From assembly GCA_004123355.1 (NCBI GenBank), contig SCHM01000002.1:1364001-1428000 (forward strand): DNA of 64,000 nucleotides. The letters run 5' to 3'. The number at the start of each line of letters is the position of its first letter. Position 1 is the first letter of the stretch. Shown piece after piece: positions 23,516 through 37,870 of this stretch. A program made the translations under genes and the position numbers. The notes beneath the pieces are model-generated. The model had not been told where the DNA came from and made no database searches. It saw nothing but the letters and a program-made list of their open reading frames with translations. The DNA comes from Amphirosellinia nigrospora. Taxonomy: Eukaryota; Ascomycota; Sordariomycetes; Xylariales; Xylariaceae.

Positions 23516-26438
23516 TCACATTACGTTGCACTCTCTGTCTCTTGCAGTCGCTCCCGAGGTGCTCCCAGCAGCAACAGAGGCCGAGGATTGCCGTGGTCGG
23601 TGTGATGATGTACTAGGAGACGCAACATTGCTCTGGCTTCTCAAAGTCGAGCTTCTCCTTGGATTTGGACTTCTCGGATTACTCTCCGGATGACTAGGAT
23701 GGCCGGCAGGCGGAAGGTATGGAGTCGACTTTGCGGCCTTTTTATAATTACTGGAGTCAGTAATATCTGCTTATGGTAAAAAATTCTTTGATAGTGATGG
23801 GAGCTTATGAGGGTAATAAGAAAAGAGAGAATACGGTAATTTAAGTGATTCGTGTTGTTTTCGCCCTGTTGGTAGGCCTAGAGCTATGGCGATGGGCTAC
23901 TAACCTGTTCGTAGCTGGGTGGTGCATCATCCAAGTCATCATCTGTAGGCCGATGAGTCCTAGGAGGAATCAGGGACCGAACCTGCTGTACGGGTCTTCC
24001 ACCACCAGCCTGTGCGGCCGCCCTTGCTGGCTGGTTAGTGGAACTGCCTCTAGGAGGTGGTAAACTATGCGTGCTCCCTCTTGTCGTGCTGCTGATAGAC
24101 CCACCACGAGTTCGGTTACCAGTGCGACCACCATCTCTTCCTTGTTGTTCGATGAACTGCTCCGATAGTTGGCTTTCTCGGCGCCGGGCTGCTTGCTCTG
24201 CCCGATGCCTCTCTTCCTCCTCCTCCTGGAGTTGTAATGCTAGTGCTAAGTCCCTGTCTTCCTGTTCGTTTTGTGGTGAAAGTGGTGTAGTGGCCGCTGC
24301 CGGTGGTTGGGTTTGTTGATTGCCGCGCGAGCGTCTATTCTGCACCGTTTGCCAACCGCTATCGCTAGACGTACCAGCAGCGGAGGAATTTTGCCAACCA
24401 TCATCGTTTCTTGCTGCTTTTTGGAGCTGGTTACCACCCACAACGCGGAAGTCACCAGAAAAAAATTCCGACCGCTCGCCTCTAACGTCAGCCAGCGACT
24501 CCCACACTACTTCATCATGAGTGAAGTAGCCAGCATCTGTAACAAGCGTAAATAGTTGACGTGTCTGTGGATGGCGGTATAATGTGGAAAAGTGATCGTT
24601 ACGGAAAAGGATTGAGATCTCGCCCGGTTTGATAGATTCAGTAACGACATCAAGACCCGATGGCGTTAATTGGGTTGCTGTCGTTAAAAGAAATGATTTA
24701 ATGGTAATAATATCTTGATACAGTTGCTGCTCTTCGTCAGTGAGCCCAGTTGGTGAACTACTAAACTTGACTTCAAGCTCCTCTTCATGGAATAGCAGGT
24801 TTTGAGCGTCGTCATATGACGTAGCTCGCCTTTTTAGTGCGTCGTATATGGGGTCATCTTTCGAAGGTAGCCAGCCATGAATGAGAGGAATTTGAAATGT
24901 AGCATAGAGCTCCATGTCTCTAGTTTTCTCGAAGGTACCGGGAATGCCACCATCACCGTCAGGCGATGGAACAAGAGGCAGCATTGTTTGCTTATAAGCT
25001 GTCACGGCTTCGGGGGCAGGTATAAACCGTGGGTTAACGTTCATCCCAGTATGTAGACCTTGTAGAAAACTGTACAGTTCTGACATGTCTGGCAAGGGTG
25101 CATTTGAGTCTAGATGACGGGAAGACATGAGCTCGTCTACAACCACTTCCAGAAGGAAACTGAGGCTAACTTGTTCACGGGATCCGAGTATTTCGGCCAA
25201 ACTTGTGCCGGGCCGGTCAGCCGGCGTGCTTAACGTCAATGCGTTAACCAAGGCTACCAAGGGACATGGGCCATTAGCATTTTGAACTAGAATAGGTGAT
25301 TTTCGGGGATTCACGGCTGCTTTTGGGTCATGCCAGTTGATGTTCTTGATCTGGTAGGTTTCTGACATATTCACATTGCTTGGCGATTGACGACGTGGAG
25401 GTTGCGGAGGTGGAACTTCTGCCGATGTCCTTGGCGGCAATGCCGGCGCCTCTTCAGTCGCATGAGTCGCAACTTCTTTCGCTGTATCGTCCTCCAAGTC
25501 CACAAAGTCTTCCCAAGTGCTCTGTTTGGAGAGGGTCCCCGGAGCAGGCTCTGGCGTGGATTCATGTTCAACTAAGTTCCAGCCATCGATGTTTTCGGGC
25601 GGGATTTCCGATTGGGGCACTGCGGGCAGCTTACCCTTATTGCTAGATTCCTCTCCTTCCCAGGCATTTTCGTCGCCTAATAGGCTGTTCATAGCTATTG
25701 GGTTCGCCGGCGCGGGACTAGGAGATGAAGTTGACTGGACGCTCCCAGTGGACACACCAGTAGACGCCGACTTCGAGCGAGAGCCCCAAACGTTTGCATC
25801 GAGGTCCTGGTCGAGTAACGACGGCGGTGTGTGCGCATAATCGTAATGCCTCCCGCCATTCTGCGTTGGCTGCCATGGGTTTGTGCTGTGATCCTGAGGT
25901 TCTCGAGCTGGTGGGACGGGCTACCACGGCTGGTGTTCTGAAGTAATGGTAGGTTCGTTAAGAGGTATTTGTGTTGAATTGAGTGCTTCCGATGAGCGCT
26001 GTACCGGTTTGCGCTTGAAAGGATTCGTCTCAGATCGTGCAACGCCAGGGCGCAGGATATTTGGGACCTCGTCCAACTTGGCCGGTGGCCCGTTCCTAAT
26101 TGGCAGAATTACTTCCTTATCTATGTCATTCCAAGGGTTTTGCGCCCCTTGCTCATAGGGAGGGTTGGTAGTAGTAGTGCCAGGTAGCAATGGATCGGGA
26201 ACTTGTCGAGATATATTGGCGCTCTCGGATTCGTTCGCCTCGCTATCTCTGGAGGGCGTTTGGTCCGAAGCGCCGCCCCATATCCGTTCCGAGTCGACTT
26301 CGGAATCAGTAGCGGACCATACTTCTATACGGGGGGAGTGGCCACGGCGGGGTTATTGTTGCTGTTGCTGTCGTTGTCGTCGGCGGCTTTGGTGTCGCTG
26401 GCCGAGGAAGTCTTGGGCGGTGATTTTCGGGTCACCAT
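23516..26438 (-). CDS. MINDY-family K48-specific deubiquitinase with CaaX tail
   Basis: Cysteine protease that trims Lys48-linked ubiquitin chains. Main exon to 23905, intron 23904-23738, last exon 23737-23516. The catalytic domain starts near YQIKNINWHDPK. It holds the oxyanion Gln and active Cys in ILVQNANGPCPLVALVNAL, and the catalytic His in ILFRNDHFSTLYRHP. A ubiquitin-interacting helix follows (DRDLALALQLQEEEEERHR). The final exon ends in ECNVM, a CaaX prenylation box, as known for human MINDY-1/2; membrane attachment is inferred. The N-terminal ~280 residues are low-complexity. There, G6 at 26331-26336 (+ strand) breaks the frame (one more base joins ATPP to RIEVWSATDSEV), and an in-frame TAG lies at 25923-25921 between EHQPW and PVPPAREPQ. 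Confidence 0.85.
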
Positions 26439-27139
26439 CTTAAAAGACACAGTAGTGGACGGTGAGGGAAAAGCGAATGTGTGAGGTTTCCCCTCTAGGT
26501 TACTGGGTAAGTAGCGAAGGGTCTGCCGACTCTCGAGTTGGTTGAAAAGTACACGCGGGAGGCTGCTAAAATAAACCCAAAAAACAAGAGGCGTAGGTCG
26601 AGTGAAGGTGCAAGCGACCACAGCTGTAGATCTATCCGCGCTGAAGCCTATCTAGGCTCGACAGTAGAAGCAGATATGAGGGAACCGAGAGAGGTTGCGT
26701 CATCAGCGCAAGTAGACGACGAGCAGGCGCCTACTGTAGGTACCTAGTCTAACTCGCTAGCGTTGCAGTGAGCTAAGCTACCCCAGACTGAGATAAGACG
26801 TATGGTATCTAGCGTAGTATGCTCAGGACCAGCCGGGACTCGAGAAGTTGAGGAAACAGCGGATTGTGTGATGAGCGGTTATGAAAAAATGGACAGCAGA
26901 CAGAAAAGAAGCTGAGTTGGAAAGCGCGTTTGTGTTGTTCGATCTGTTGTGTTCACATGGAAAGTTTAACTCGATACGTGCAGCCCTGCTTCTGTGCAGG
27001 CTGCAATCAAATGAACATTAACTGTATTTGACTACAGTACCTGCTCCTCATGTGGGATCTTGTAGCTGTCATCCAATTTACATAGCAGCTAGCCTACTAA
27101 AGTCAAGTCTCAGGTACTCCAGTGTGACCACTTTGCCGT
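26439..27139. other. Upstream region of the MINDY gene, no gene seen
   Basis: Promoter side of the deubiquitinase up to the target-site duplication of the LTR element. Normal base composition, no motif recognised. Confidence 0.5.
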
Positions 27140-27144
27140 CATAC
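27140..27144. repeat. Target-site duplication, left copy (CATAC)
   Basis: Matches the CATAC at 40654-40658 immediately after the right LTR. Confidence 0.75.
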
Positions 27145-27289
27145 AGCTGGTGGGTCAATTATATAAGCTAAATCACGTGCTTCTCGCTATATAGGCAGTT
27201 TTTTTTAAGGGGGCCCTTAGAGGTCTTTCTACTCCAAATATAACTCTAATTTCCTGCCCTATCCTAGTTCGTTATAGTGAATCTTTTCT
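27145..27289. repeat. Left LTR
   Basis: 145 bp, starting AGCTGGTGGGTC and ending GTGAATCTTTTCT. Equal in length to the right copy; the 15 differences I count are all C/T or G/A transitions. It contains AAGGGGGCCCTT, a perfect palindrome, as does the right copy. Confidence 0.85.
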
Positions 27290-28142
27290 AGTAATTTCGC
27301 CTGGATATTAATTATTTAAGCTTTTTTTAGTTAGCAAATTAAATCTTGTTTTATTTTCTATTGTTTAATTATTTAGTTAATTAAGTTAGTTATTAATAAC
27401 TAGGTTTATAAATATAACTTATATTTGTGCTTAAATAAGCTAATTAACTAAATATTTAATAATCGTTAAATATTTTTATTATTACTTTATATATAACTAA
27501 AAGCCCCTTAATTTAGGGGCAAAAATGCTTGAATTTTTAGGAACCACGTATTTAAGTTAATAAATAAGTTATAGTTACCGGTTATACTAGTTCGCTCTTT
27601 TTTAATAAATTATATATAATAAAACCTGCTATTTTATTTTAATTTATTAACTATAATATCTTGTTTTTTATATAACTATATAATTACGTTAAAAAATATT
27701 TAGCCGTTTAGTTAATAGCAGCAATAAATTTGCTTATAAATATAAGCGTTAGTATATAATATCCTTTATACATCTACTTTATTAATAGCAATAATATACG
27801 CTAAAATTATACTATTGTTTATAATTAAACTATAATTTTAAACTATAAAACAAAATTAAAAAGTTAAATATTATAGCGAATAATTAATTTTTACTTTAAA
27901 TAAAAAAACTTACTATAATATTAAAATCTTTAAAAAGATTTTTAACCTAAATAAAATTAAAAAAGTTCTCTAGTAAGCACAAATTGCTATTCTAAATCCT
28001 AAATATAACTATAAGCTATCTTTAATTTTAAACATAACTATAAGCTATTTTTAATCCTAAATATAACTATAAACTCTATATTTTAAATAATAGCGCTATT
28101 GTAAAATATACTAATTTTTATAACGTATTAAACTTTTATCTT

Positions 28143-28372
28143 TTCGAAAAAAGCCTAAACTTATTAATAAATCTAAAAAAAACCTTATAAATTAGCTAAA
28201 ACGTTTAAAAAAAAAAACCCTTCGAAAAAAGCCTAAGCTTGCTAATAAATCCAAAAAAAACCTTATAAGCTAGCTAAAACGTTTAAAAAAAAAACCTTTC
28301 AAAAAAAACCTAAGCTTACTAACAAATCTAAAAAAAACCTTATAAACCAGCTAAAACGTTTAAAAAAAAAAA
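28143..28372 (+). repeat. Three tandem copies of a ~77-bp unit
   Basis: Copies begin at 28143, 28221 and 28298 (TTCGAAAAAAGCC / TTCAAAAAAAACC) and run to an A-tract. In one + frame the first two units differ from an open, Lys-rich 26-codon repeat only by TAA codons, which RIP would make from CAA. It probably lay in a basic, nucleic-acid-binding part of a gag-like protein. Confidence 0.6.
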
Positions 28373-29690
28373 CTTAAAAACTTAAAAAACGTATTTATTA
28401 TAATCGATCTAAAGCCCTAAAATCTTTAAAAACTTAAAAACTACGCTTAAAACATTATAATAAAAAGCAAAAAAATAAGCAAAAAAAATTATAAACAAAC
28501 ACCGCATAAAAAATGCCGCTATACTTATTATGCCAATATAACAGCTAATTTTACAGCAACCGTAATCTTTTTAAAAAACAGCTCAATAAAAGTTATATTT
28601 AAATAAAGTTTATAATAGCAATACTAATTTATAACCTAAAAATAATAAATATTTAAATTAATATCAAATTAAAAAAACAAAAAATAAAATAACTATAAAT
28701 ATAATTAAACAAATAATATTAAATAATTATATTTAATACAACGTATAACTATTAAATAATTAAGTTTAATAGAATATATAACTATTAAATAATTAAATTT
28801 AATATAAAATCAAATTTAATATAATTTATAAAAAAAAAAATCAAAAATAAAACTTTATAATTTATTTATATTATACTATTACTTTTAATATAAATATTTA
28901 ACCTTAAATTATTTTATTAAATTTATAGTTATCCGTATAATAAAAAATAAATACTAAAACTAAATATATATAATAATAAATAAAAACAAAAAAGTTCTTA
29001 ATTCGGGTAAAAGAATTTCCTATTTAAGATATAAAAAACAAAAATTTTTTTATCGACAAAAAAACCTTCTTTTTACTTAGTTGTACCTCCTTCATAAAAC
29101 TCAAGCATATATAAGCTTTTTTTTAAATTAACCTTTAATTTAAATTTATTTAATAAAAAAAAACAAATTATATTACTAACTAGTTTAATATTTTTAAAAA
29201 CGTTTAATAAATTAGCTAAACTATTTTTATATATATAAATCTCGATTAATTTATTTTAAAATAATTTTTTAAGCCCGGTTAATTTAATATATTTTATAGC
29301 TTTAATTTTTTAGCTATTTTTCGTCGTTTTTAGTTTATATAAACAACTATTTTTTATTATATAGCTAAACCTACTAGTTTAATTACTTTTAACGTTATTA
29401 TTTTTAATAGTATAATAATATAAATTATTATTTTTTAATTATATTTTATTTAAACCTAAATTATTTAAGCCTTACTATAAATAACTTATTATATACTACT
29501 ATAGCTACTAGAACAAATAAAACTTTTATAAAAAAACTAATCGTATTTATAACGTTATAAATATTATACTAGCTATAATATAAAGTTAAATAATTAATAA
29601 TTTATTTATATTTTAATATTTTTATATATATAATTTTATTAAAAGTATAAAATAGATATAAGGTATTAATAGCTATAATAAACGTAGCTA

Positions 29691-29877
29691 GCTTTAATAA
29701 TTAGCTTTTTTTACTTTTTAAATCTTTTATTTTATTTTTTTTTTTTTAAACTTTAAGTTTAATTATATTAAGTTTAATATATATAGCTATAATTATACTT
29801 TTAAAGTTTTTTTTAGCTAAACTTTAACTTTGCTTATATTTTATTTAATTATTATAATATTATACCGATATATTAAA
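29691..29877. repeat. Internal direct repeat, copy A
   Basis: Starts GCTAGCTTTAATAATTAGC and continues through a T-rich tract and TATATATAGCTATAATTATAC to GATATATTAAA. Matches copy B at 37871-38130 in the same direction. Confidence 0.55.
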
Positions 29878-32800
29878 AACTTTTTTTAAATAAAAATCCT
29901 ATTATTTATAATTTTAGTCTAATATAAAAATATTTAATATTAATTATTATAAAAAGTTTAAAAATAAAAAAACTATTATTTAATAGCTATAAAAACTTTA
30001 GTAAAAATTCTATCGAATAAAATTTATTAAACAATTAAATAAAATCGTAAATATTATATAAATAATTAATATATTATATAAAAGTTTAATAGCTATATTT
30101 ATAAATAACAATATATAATTATAAAAATTATCGAAAAAACTAAATTTAAATAATTTTTATTTTAAAATTTTATAAATATCGAATAATTCTTTAAAAATTG
30201 TTATTTTACTTTTATAGTAAATAAAGCTGCTATTTTTTTTATTAAAAAATTAAAAAAGCTAGCCTAAAACTTTAATAAAATATTATTAGCATATTATATT
30301 CGGGTATAAAATTTTATAAAACGTATAAAAACTAGAAATATTCTAAGAATTTTATTAAGCAAATTTTTAATATTTTTAAAAGTTTTTACCCTAAAAACTA
30401 TAATTAATTATTTTATTTTAAGATTATTTAGTTTTAATTTATAATAAAAAGCTATAAATAAAAGCGCTAAAACTAAAACTATTTTATAAAAATGCTATAA
30501 AATAGTTAAAAGCTATTAATAAATTTTAAACTTTAAAATTTTTATATAAAAATAGAATTTTAATAAGCTTTAACTATAAATATTAAAAAAATTTATTATT
30601 AAAAATATAAAAATAAAAATAAATTAAGCTTTTGTTTATTTATACTTTATTTTAGCTATAAATATAATAATTATTAATTCTTTTTTTTAAAATCTTTATA
30701 TTTATATTTTATAGTAGTTTTTTTATATATTTAAAATACAATTTTTTTTATATTAAAAAAATCTAGCTAAGTATTTTTTTTTAAAACTTTTTTACTCCTA
30801 TTTATAAAAGTTTTACTTTATAAACAAAATATAATTAAAATATTAATCGGGATAGCTATAATATTAAAAATCGTAAAAAAAATTCGTTAAATTTAAATTA
30901 AAAACTTTAACTATAAAACTTTTTACTTTTTTACAAATTATTAAAATACTTTTTAATTAACGGATAAAAAAATTAATACTTAGTATATATATTTGTTTTA
31001 AATATAATAAGCAAGGTTATATTTTAATTATTTATTAAAAACTAAAAAACAAATATATTATTGCTTAAAAGTTTATATATTTTAAAGCTCTAGTTTATTT
31101 TACTTTAAAAGCTATAAAAACGTAGCTTAAAATAAAATAACTTTTCGATTTATTTAGCTTTATAACTTATATATAAATAATAGTTAGCTAATAAATAAAC
31201 TCTTTAACTTTAAAAGCTATTATAATATAAAAAATAAAAATACTTTTAAATTAATTAATATTTATAATTTTATATCTTTAATATTTATTATAACTATTTA
31301 ACTACTTATAAAAATAAAAACTTGAATTTTAAAAAGCTTAAAAATATAAGCTTTAGCTTTATATTTATATTACTAAATAAAAGTTTAATAATTTATACTT
31401 TTTATTTTTTAAAAATAAAAATATAACTTTAATAATAATTTATAAAATAAAATAATATATTTATAATTTATACTAGCTATTATAACGTAACCTTATAAAA
31501 AACGTAAAAATAAAAGTATTTTTATACTTATTTATAACTTATTTAATTTAAAAAATAACGCCTTATAACAGTAAAAAATAATTAAGTTAAAAGCTAAAAC
31601 GTTTTATACTGTTTAACTATTTAAGCCTTTAAAAAAAATTAAAAAATAAGCTAGTAAAAGTCCGTTTAATTAAGCAACATAAGCAAAAATATAGCTTATT
31701 ATTATAAGTTTTTTAAATTTATAGTAAATATATCTTAATTTAACTAAAATATTTAAATATTTATTTATATACTTAAATAAAAATTTAAAATTAAACTAAA
31801 ATATTTTACCGCTATAAAAATATTTAAACAACTTTTAATATTAAAAATAAAAATAAACGTAAAAACTATATTAATCTTATAATTTATTTACTTTTATTAT
31901 TTATTTTTAATAATTAAATATAAACTTAGTTTAAATAGATTTAAAATTAATAATAAAGTTAAAATAGTATTAAAAAAGAATTATATATAAACTAATTAAA
32001 AATCTAATATTAATTTAATTTTTAATGTTTTAATATATAAATTAAAACTAAAATAAAAACTTTTAAATAATTTAAAAATTTTTATTTTATATATTATTAT
32101 TTTTATTAATAATTTTGTTCTTATTAATAAATTTATAGTTTTTAATATAAATATTAAAAATATATAAAAAAATATTTAGTATATTATTAAGCTTATAAAT
32201 TTAAAAAGTATTAATAATAAAACTTTTATTTTATTAAGCTTATTTTAGCTATAAAATATTATAGTTATTTTTAATATCTAAAAAAATATTTTAACTATTA
32301 AAAACCTTACTAATAATAAAATTATAATTATTAAAAAGCCTTATTTTAACGTAGCTTTTAATTATTATATTATTTTAATACTTAAAAAGCTATTATTATA
32401 AATTTTTTTTATTATAACGATATAAAACGCTAAAAAAAAAATAAAAACTAAAAATAAAAATAAATTAAATAAAAAAACTTTTAAAACTAATTCTAGATCT
32501 AAGTTTTCGTTATAAAATAAAAAATTAGTTTTAACTATATAATTAAATTATTAAATTGCTTAGAAAACAATAAATAATACTAATATTTTTATTTTTTTTT
32601 AATTCGTTTATAATAAAAATTGCTTTTTTATTTTTCGGAATATTTAATTTATTAATATATCCCGATTTAAAATAGTTTGCTTACTATAGCTTAAAATTTA
32701 TTATTATATTTTTAAACAAAATTATTTTTTATTCTTTATATAGCTATTTAGCTATTATTACCTTTAAATATATAATTTTTATAAACTATATTACAGCTAA

Positions 32801-35181
32801 AAAACAAAATATTTATTTATAAATTTAAATTTTAAATAAATTAAAACTTTTTATTTTTAAAATATTTTTTACCGAAAAATAAATAAAAAAGCTCTTTATC
32901 CTAATAAAAGCCGAAATATTATTTAAAATAGTACAAACGTAGTTCGAAACCTCTAAGCTCCGCTTAAACTCTTTAGTCCTTAAATATTTATTTAAAAATA
33001 TAATACGCACGTTTTATACCTATAAATACCTAAACGCTACTTTTATATTAAATATAGCTTTTATTAATTTTATTATTTATCGAATTAAATTAAAGCCTAA
33101 AACTTTTTTTTAAAATAAATCCCGTCGAAAAATATAAAATAAAGCTTAAAAATACTAGCTTAATAAATTTATCTAAAAAAAATTAATACTAATATATATA
33201 AATTTATTATTTCGGCAAATAATAAACTATTTAATTAAAATAATTAGCCCGTTTTAGTTCTAAAAATAAAAATATTAATAAACTAAACTTATAAACTAAG
33301 CTTAAACTTATTTTTAACTATTATAATATATAAAAAACATTTTTAATATTATTATAACTTTAATTACAAATATATATAATTATTTATCTAGTTTAAAAAT
33401 TAAATATTATTTTATATTTAATCTTAAATATATTTACTAGTTTATATATATTTACTTTTTTAATAAATATATATTATATTTTTTATTCTTAAATTTTTAT
33501 AACTATAACTAACTAAATTATTTTAAAGTTTTTAAATAGCTAGTTTTATAATAATTAAAATTATAGCTATTATAATTAAGCTAATCTTAATATTAAATCT
33601 TAAACTATTATTTATAACAATTAATAAAATTAAAAATTATTTACTTTTATAACATATATAAATAATATATTCTTTATTTATAAAACTTTTAAAAAATAAT
33701 AAATATTTATTTAAAATAACTTTTTTTATATATAAACTAGTTTATATTAAAACTATTTTTTAAAAAAGTTTAACTAAAATTTAAATAAATTATAGCTTTA
33801 AATATATATTATAAAATTTATAATATAACTAAAATATTGCTTAAAAAATATATACGTTTTTTAAATTAGCTAATATTTAATACTTAAACTAAAATTTAAT
33901 TTTTTTTAAAAATAATTAAGCTAACTTAAAACTAGCTTAAAAATTATTTAAAAATAGCTCGACTTTTAAATCGTTTAACTAATAAAATAAAATAAAAATA
34001 AAATATATTAAAAGCTTTTTTTTTAAGCTTTTAAAAATACAATTATTAACTATTGTTTAAATATATAAATATATATTTAGCATTTTTATTAAAGCTTATT
34101 TTAACGCTTTTAATTTCGGCGCTAGTTTTTTAATTATTTAATAATAAAAAAAAATACTTAAACTTTTAATATATAATAGTTTTTTATTTAGCAAATATTA
34201 ATAAAACTATAGCATATATAAATATAAATTTTTTAATATTATTAAATTTAAAAAAATATTTTAAATATTTTTTTTAAATCTTAATATTATATTAACTTTT
34301 TTATAAATTATAAACTTTTAATTTTTTTTTTATGCTTAAACAATTATAAAAAATTTATATTAAATAAATAACTAAACTATAACTATTAAATTTTTAAATA
34401 TTATATATATAAAGTATATAAAACAAAACTACTAATGTTTTTTTATATATAATTTTTTTAATATAAAATATAAAAATATTAAATTAATCGTTTTATTTAG
34501 GTTTATTAATACTAATAAAAAATAAATAAAAAAAATAAAATTAATAGCTATAAAAATTTATTAAAAAGTTTTTTATAATAAAAAACTAAAAACCTTATTA
34601 ATAAAATTATAAGCTTTTTTTAAATTATAATTAAATCTAAATTATATTTTTTTTAAATATAGTTTAATAAACTAAAAAAATATACTAATTTAATAAAAAT
34701 TTATAGATTTTTTAATTAAACATAAATAAATACTATATAGTTTTTTAATACTATTTTAGCTATAAAAATAAAAACTAATAACTTAAAATATTTATTAAAA
34801 CTTTAATATTAATAGATTTATTAATTTATTAAATATATAAACGTAAATAAGCTTAATCGTTTAAATATAAAAATCTTTATAAATTATTATAAATTATTTA
34901 AACTAAAAAATTAACGTTTTAAATATTATCGAAAAAAAGTTTAAAAACTATACTTTTATTAAAATAAAATTATAAATATATTATAAAAAGCTTATAATAA
35001 AAAAAGCTATTTTTTACTTATTATTATATTATAAAAATTTAATTAAAATATATATTAGCTAATAATATTTAATAATATTAAAAATTATTATTTTAGCTAT
35101 TTAATATATATTAAATTCGGACCGTTTAAACTTAAAGTATTATTTTTACTTATTATTATGTTTAAACTTTATTAAGTTATT

Positions 35182-35259
35182 ATTACGGATTTTTATGGTT
35201 TTTTCTTTATTAGTCGAAATAAATAATATTTTTTAGCTTTTATTAATTATTTTAGCAAA
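35182..35259 (+). pseudogene. Copia-type integrase remnant
   Basis: One frame reads ITDFYG, FFFISRNK, stop, YFLAFINYFSK. This follows the copia integrase core (D..GP....S.....YFL.FIDD.S), with P-to-F and D-to-N changes and a TAA that RIP would produce. It suggests an integrase-bearing element on the + strand. Confidence 0.45.
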
Positions 35260-37870
35260 TAAATTAACTATTATATTATTAAAACTATAGTATAAAATAA
35301 TTATTAATATTTTTAAAAAATAAAAATATTTAACTAATATTATTTTTTTAAGTTTTTATGTAAATTTAAAGTTTACTTTTTATTTAAAAATATTTTATAA
35401 AGCTATATAAAATATAAGCTCTAAAGTTATTAATAATTTTTTAAAATTATATAAATTTTATAGCTTAATTAAACGTTTTTTAAAAACTATTTAAATAGTA
35501 TTATTTAAACTTATTATAATAAATAAATTATTAGTTCGGGAAAACTAAAAAAACATTTAAAAAAAGCTATATACTATATAAATATATATTATATAAAAAA
35601 TATAAAATATTTTATATTTAAAATTATATATAAATATTTACTTCGAAATACTTTAAAATTTATATATTTAAATGCCTATTTATTATTTTTATAATCTAGC
35701 TTTTATAAAAAATCCTATTTAATTTTTAAAGCAAAAAAGCTATAAAACTTAATCTTTAAATATATTTTATAAATATAAGCTTATTATAAAAACATATTAA
35801 ACAAAATATCTAAAAAAAAAAAAATAAACGTTATATTTATAATATTCGAATATTTTATATTAAAACTAAAGATTTAGCAATATTATAATAAAAAAAAAGT
35901 CTTAAACTATTTAAGCTTACTTTTAAATATAAAAGCTTATTTAAAGTTAATTATTAAATAAAACGACTTTTATTTCGATTTAAAAACTTAAATAATTTTA
36001 AAGTTTTAAATTATAATTATTATAAAAATAATTTAAAACTATTTATATTATAATAAAAATAACTATATTAACCTAATAATTTAATTATTTTTTTTGTTAA
36101 TTATTACGTAAACTATAATAACTAACTAAATTATAGCTATATTAAATCCTACGAATAATTTAGCTTATAAACAAAACTTATTAGCTTAATATATGCTTAT
36201 TTTAATTTATATATAGCTAGAAACTAATTTAAAAAAAATAATACTTGTTTTATTAAAAAAAATTATATACTAAAAAAAAAATATATGCTTTTATATACTG
36301 CTATACCTTATATTTATAAATTTATTTTTTTACGCTTTTAATTTTATTATTTTTTTCTTTTTTTATATATTTAAATTAATTTTATAATATATATATTTAA
36401 TTAATTTTATTAATACTTTAATTATATTTATTATTATATTTAATAACTAAAATATTATTTATAAAACTTTATATTTTAAGTATATAAAATTTATTATAGC
36501 TAATATTAAAGCTTAAAAAAAACTAGCTTTAAATTTAATAACTATTATTAATTTAATATTAATATATTAGCTAATACTAATAATTAATTTAGCTTAAAAA
36601 CTTTTATACGTTATTACTAAGAATTTTTTTAAAACTTCTAAAAAATAACTATAATAGCTGTAAATAAAAACAAAAATCTTATTAATACTTATAACTTTAT
36701 ATTCCGCGTAACTAAAAATAAATATAAAAATACTTTATTAAGTTTAATCTAAGTTTATTAATTTAAAAAATTCGAATAATTTACTTTTTATAACTTTTAT
36801 TAAGCTAAACGTTTTTTTATTTAATAATATATTTTATTTAATAATTTTAAAGCTAAACTTACTATTAATAGCTATATTTTTAATATTTTAAATAATATCG
36901 AACTAAATAACGTTAAACTTTAAAAAATAACGATAATTTTAATATTTAATTATTAAAAAATATATTATATAAAAAATAGTTTTAATATTTATAGTTTAAA
37001 ATAATATTTTATTTTAAAAAAATATATAAAGCTATATATTTTGCTTAGTTTAATATTAATTAAATTATTTTTTTTATATTATAATAATATTAATATAACT
37101 TTTTATTAATATAACTTTTTATTAAATACTTTATATAAATATCTTTAACCCCTTAGTTTTTTTAAATAAATAAGAAATTAAATTATATTAAAAAAGATAA
37201 AATAAATTAAATTATTTATTAAATTTTATAAAATAACCTATTATATATATTATTAAATAATTAATATATTTAAAAATTACGTAATTATGCACTTATTTAT
37301 TAAAAAAAAAGAATTATAAGCTTAATTAAAAAAATAGTTACTTTTATATTCGATTATTTATATTATAACATAGCTCGTTTATATATTTTTAATTTTATCG
37401 TTGTTAATTTTAATTTTTTTATTTTTTTTAAATTATTTTCCGCCCCTTTTTTCTTTATTACTTTAAATATAATAACTTTAACTTTAATTAAACTTTAATT
37501 TTATACTTAATTTTTTATATTATTGTTATTATTAACACTTTTATTTATTTTAATAGTTACGCTATTAAGAAAATATTAGCTTATTAAAATAAAAAATTAA
37601 ATTAACTTAATACTTTTAAATTTAATTTTATTAATTATTAATAACGGCTTATATTTTTAATTATTAAATATTTATTTAATACTCTTATATAAAATAACTA
37701 TAAATATTAGCTTAACGTTTATAGTTAAATTAACTAATAATTTATATTTATAACCGTAAATATAAAATTATAATAATTATATTTTATTAGTTTTATTTTT
37801 AAACCTTATTTATTATAAATTTAGCCGTTTAATTATTTATTAAGCTTTATATTTAATTAATAATAAAATA

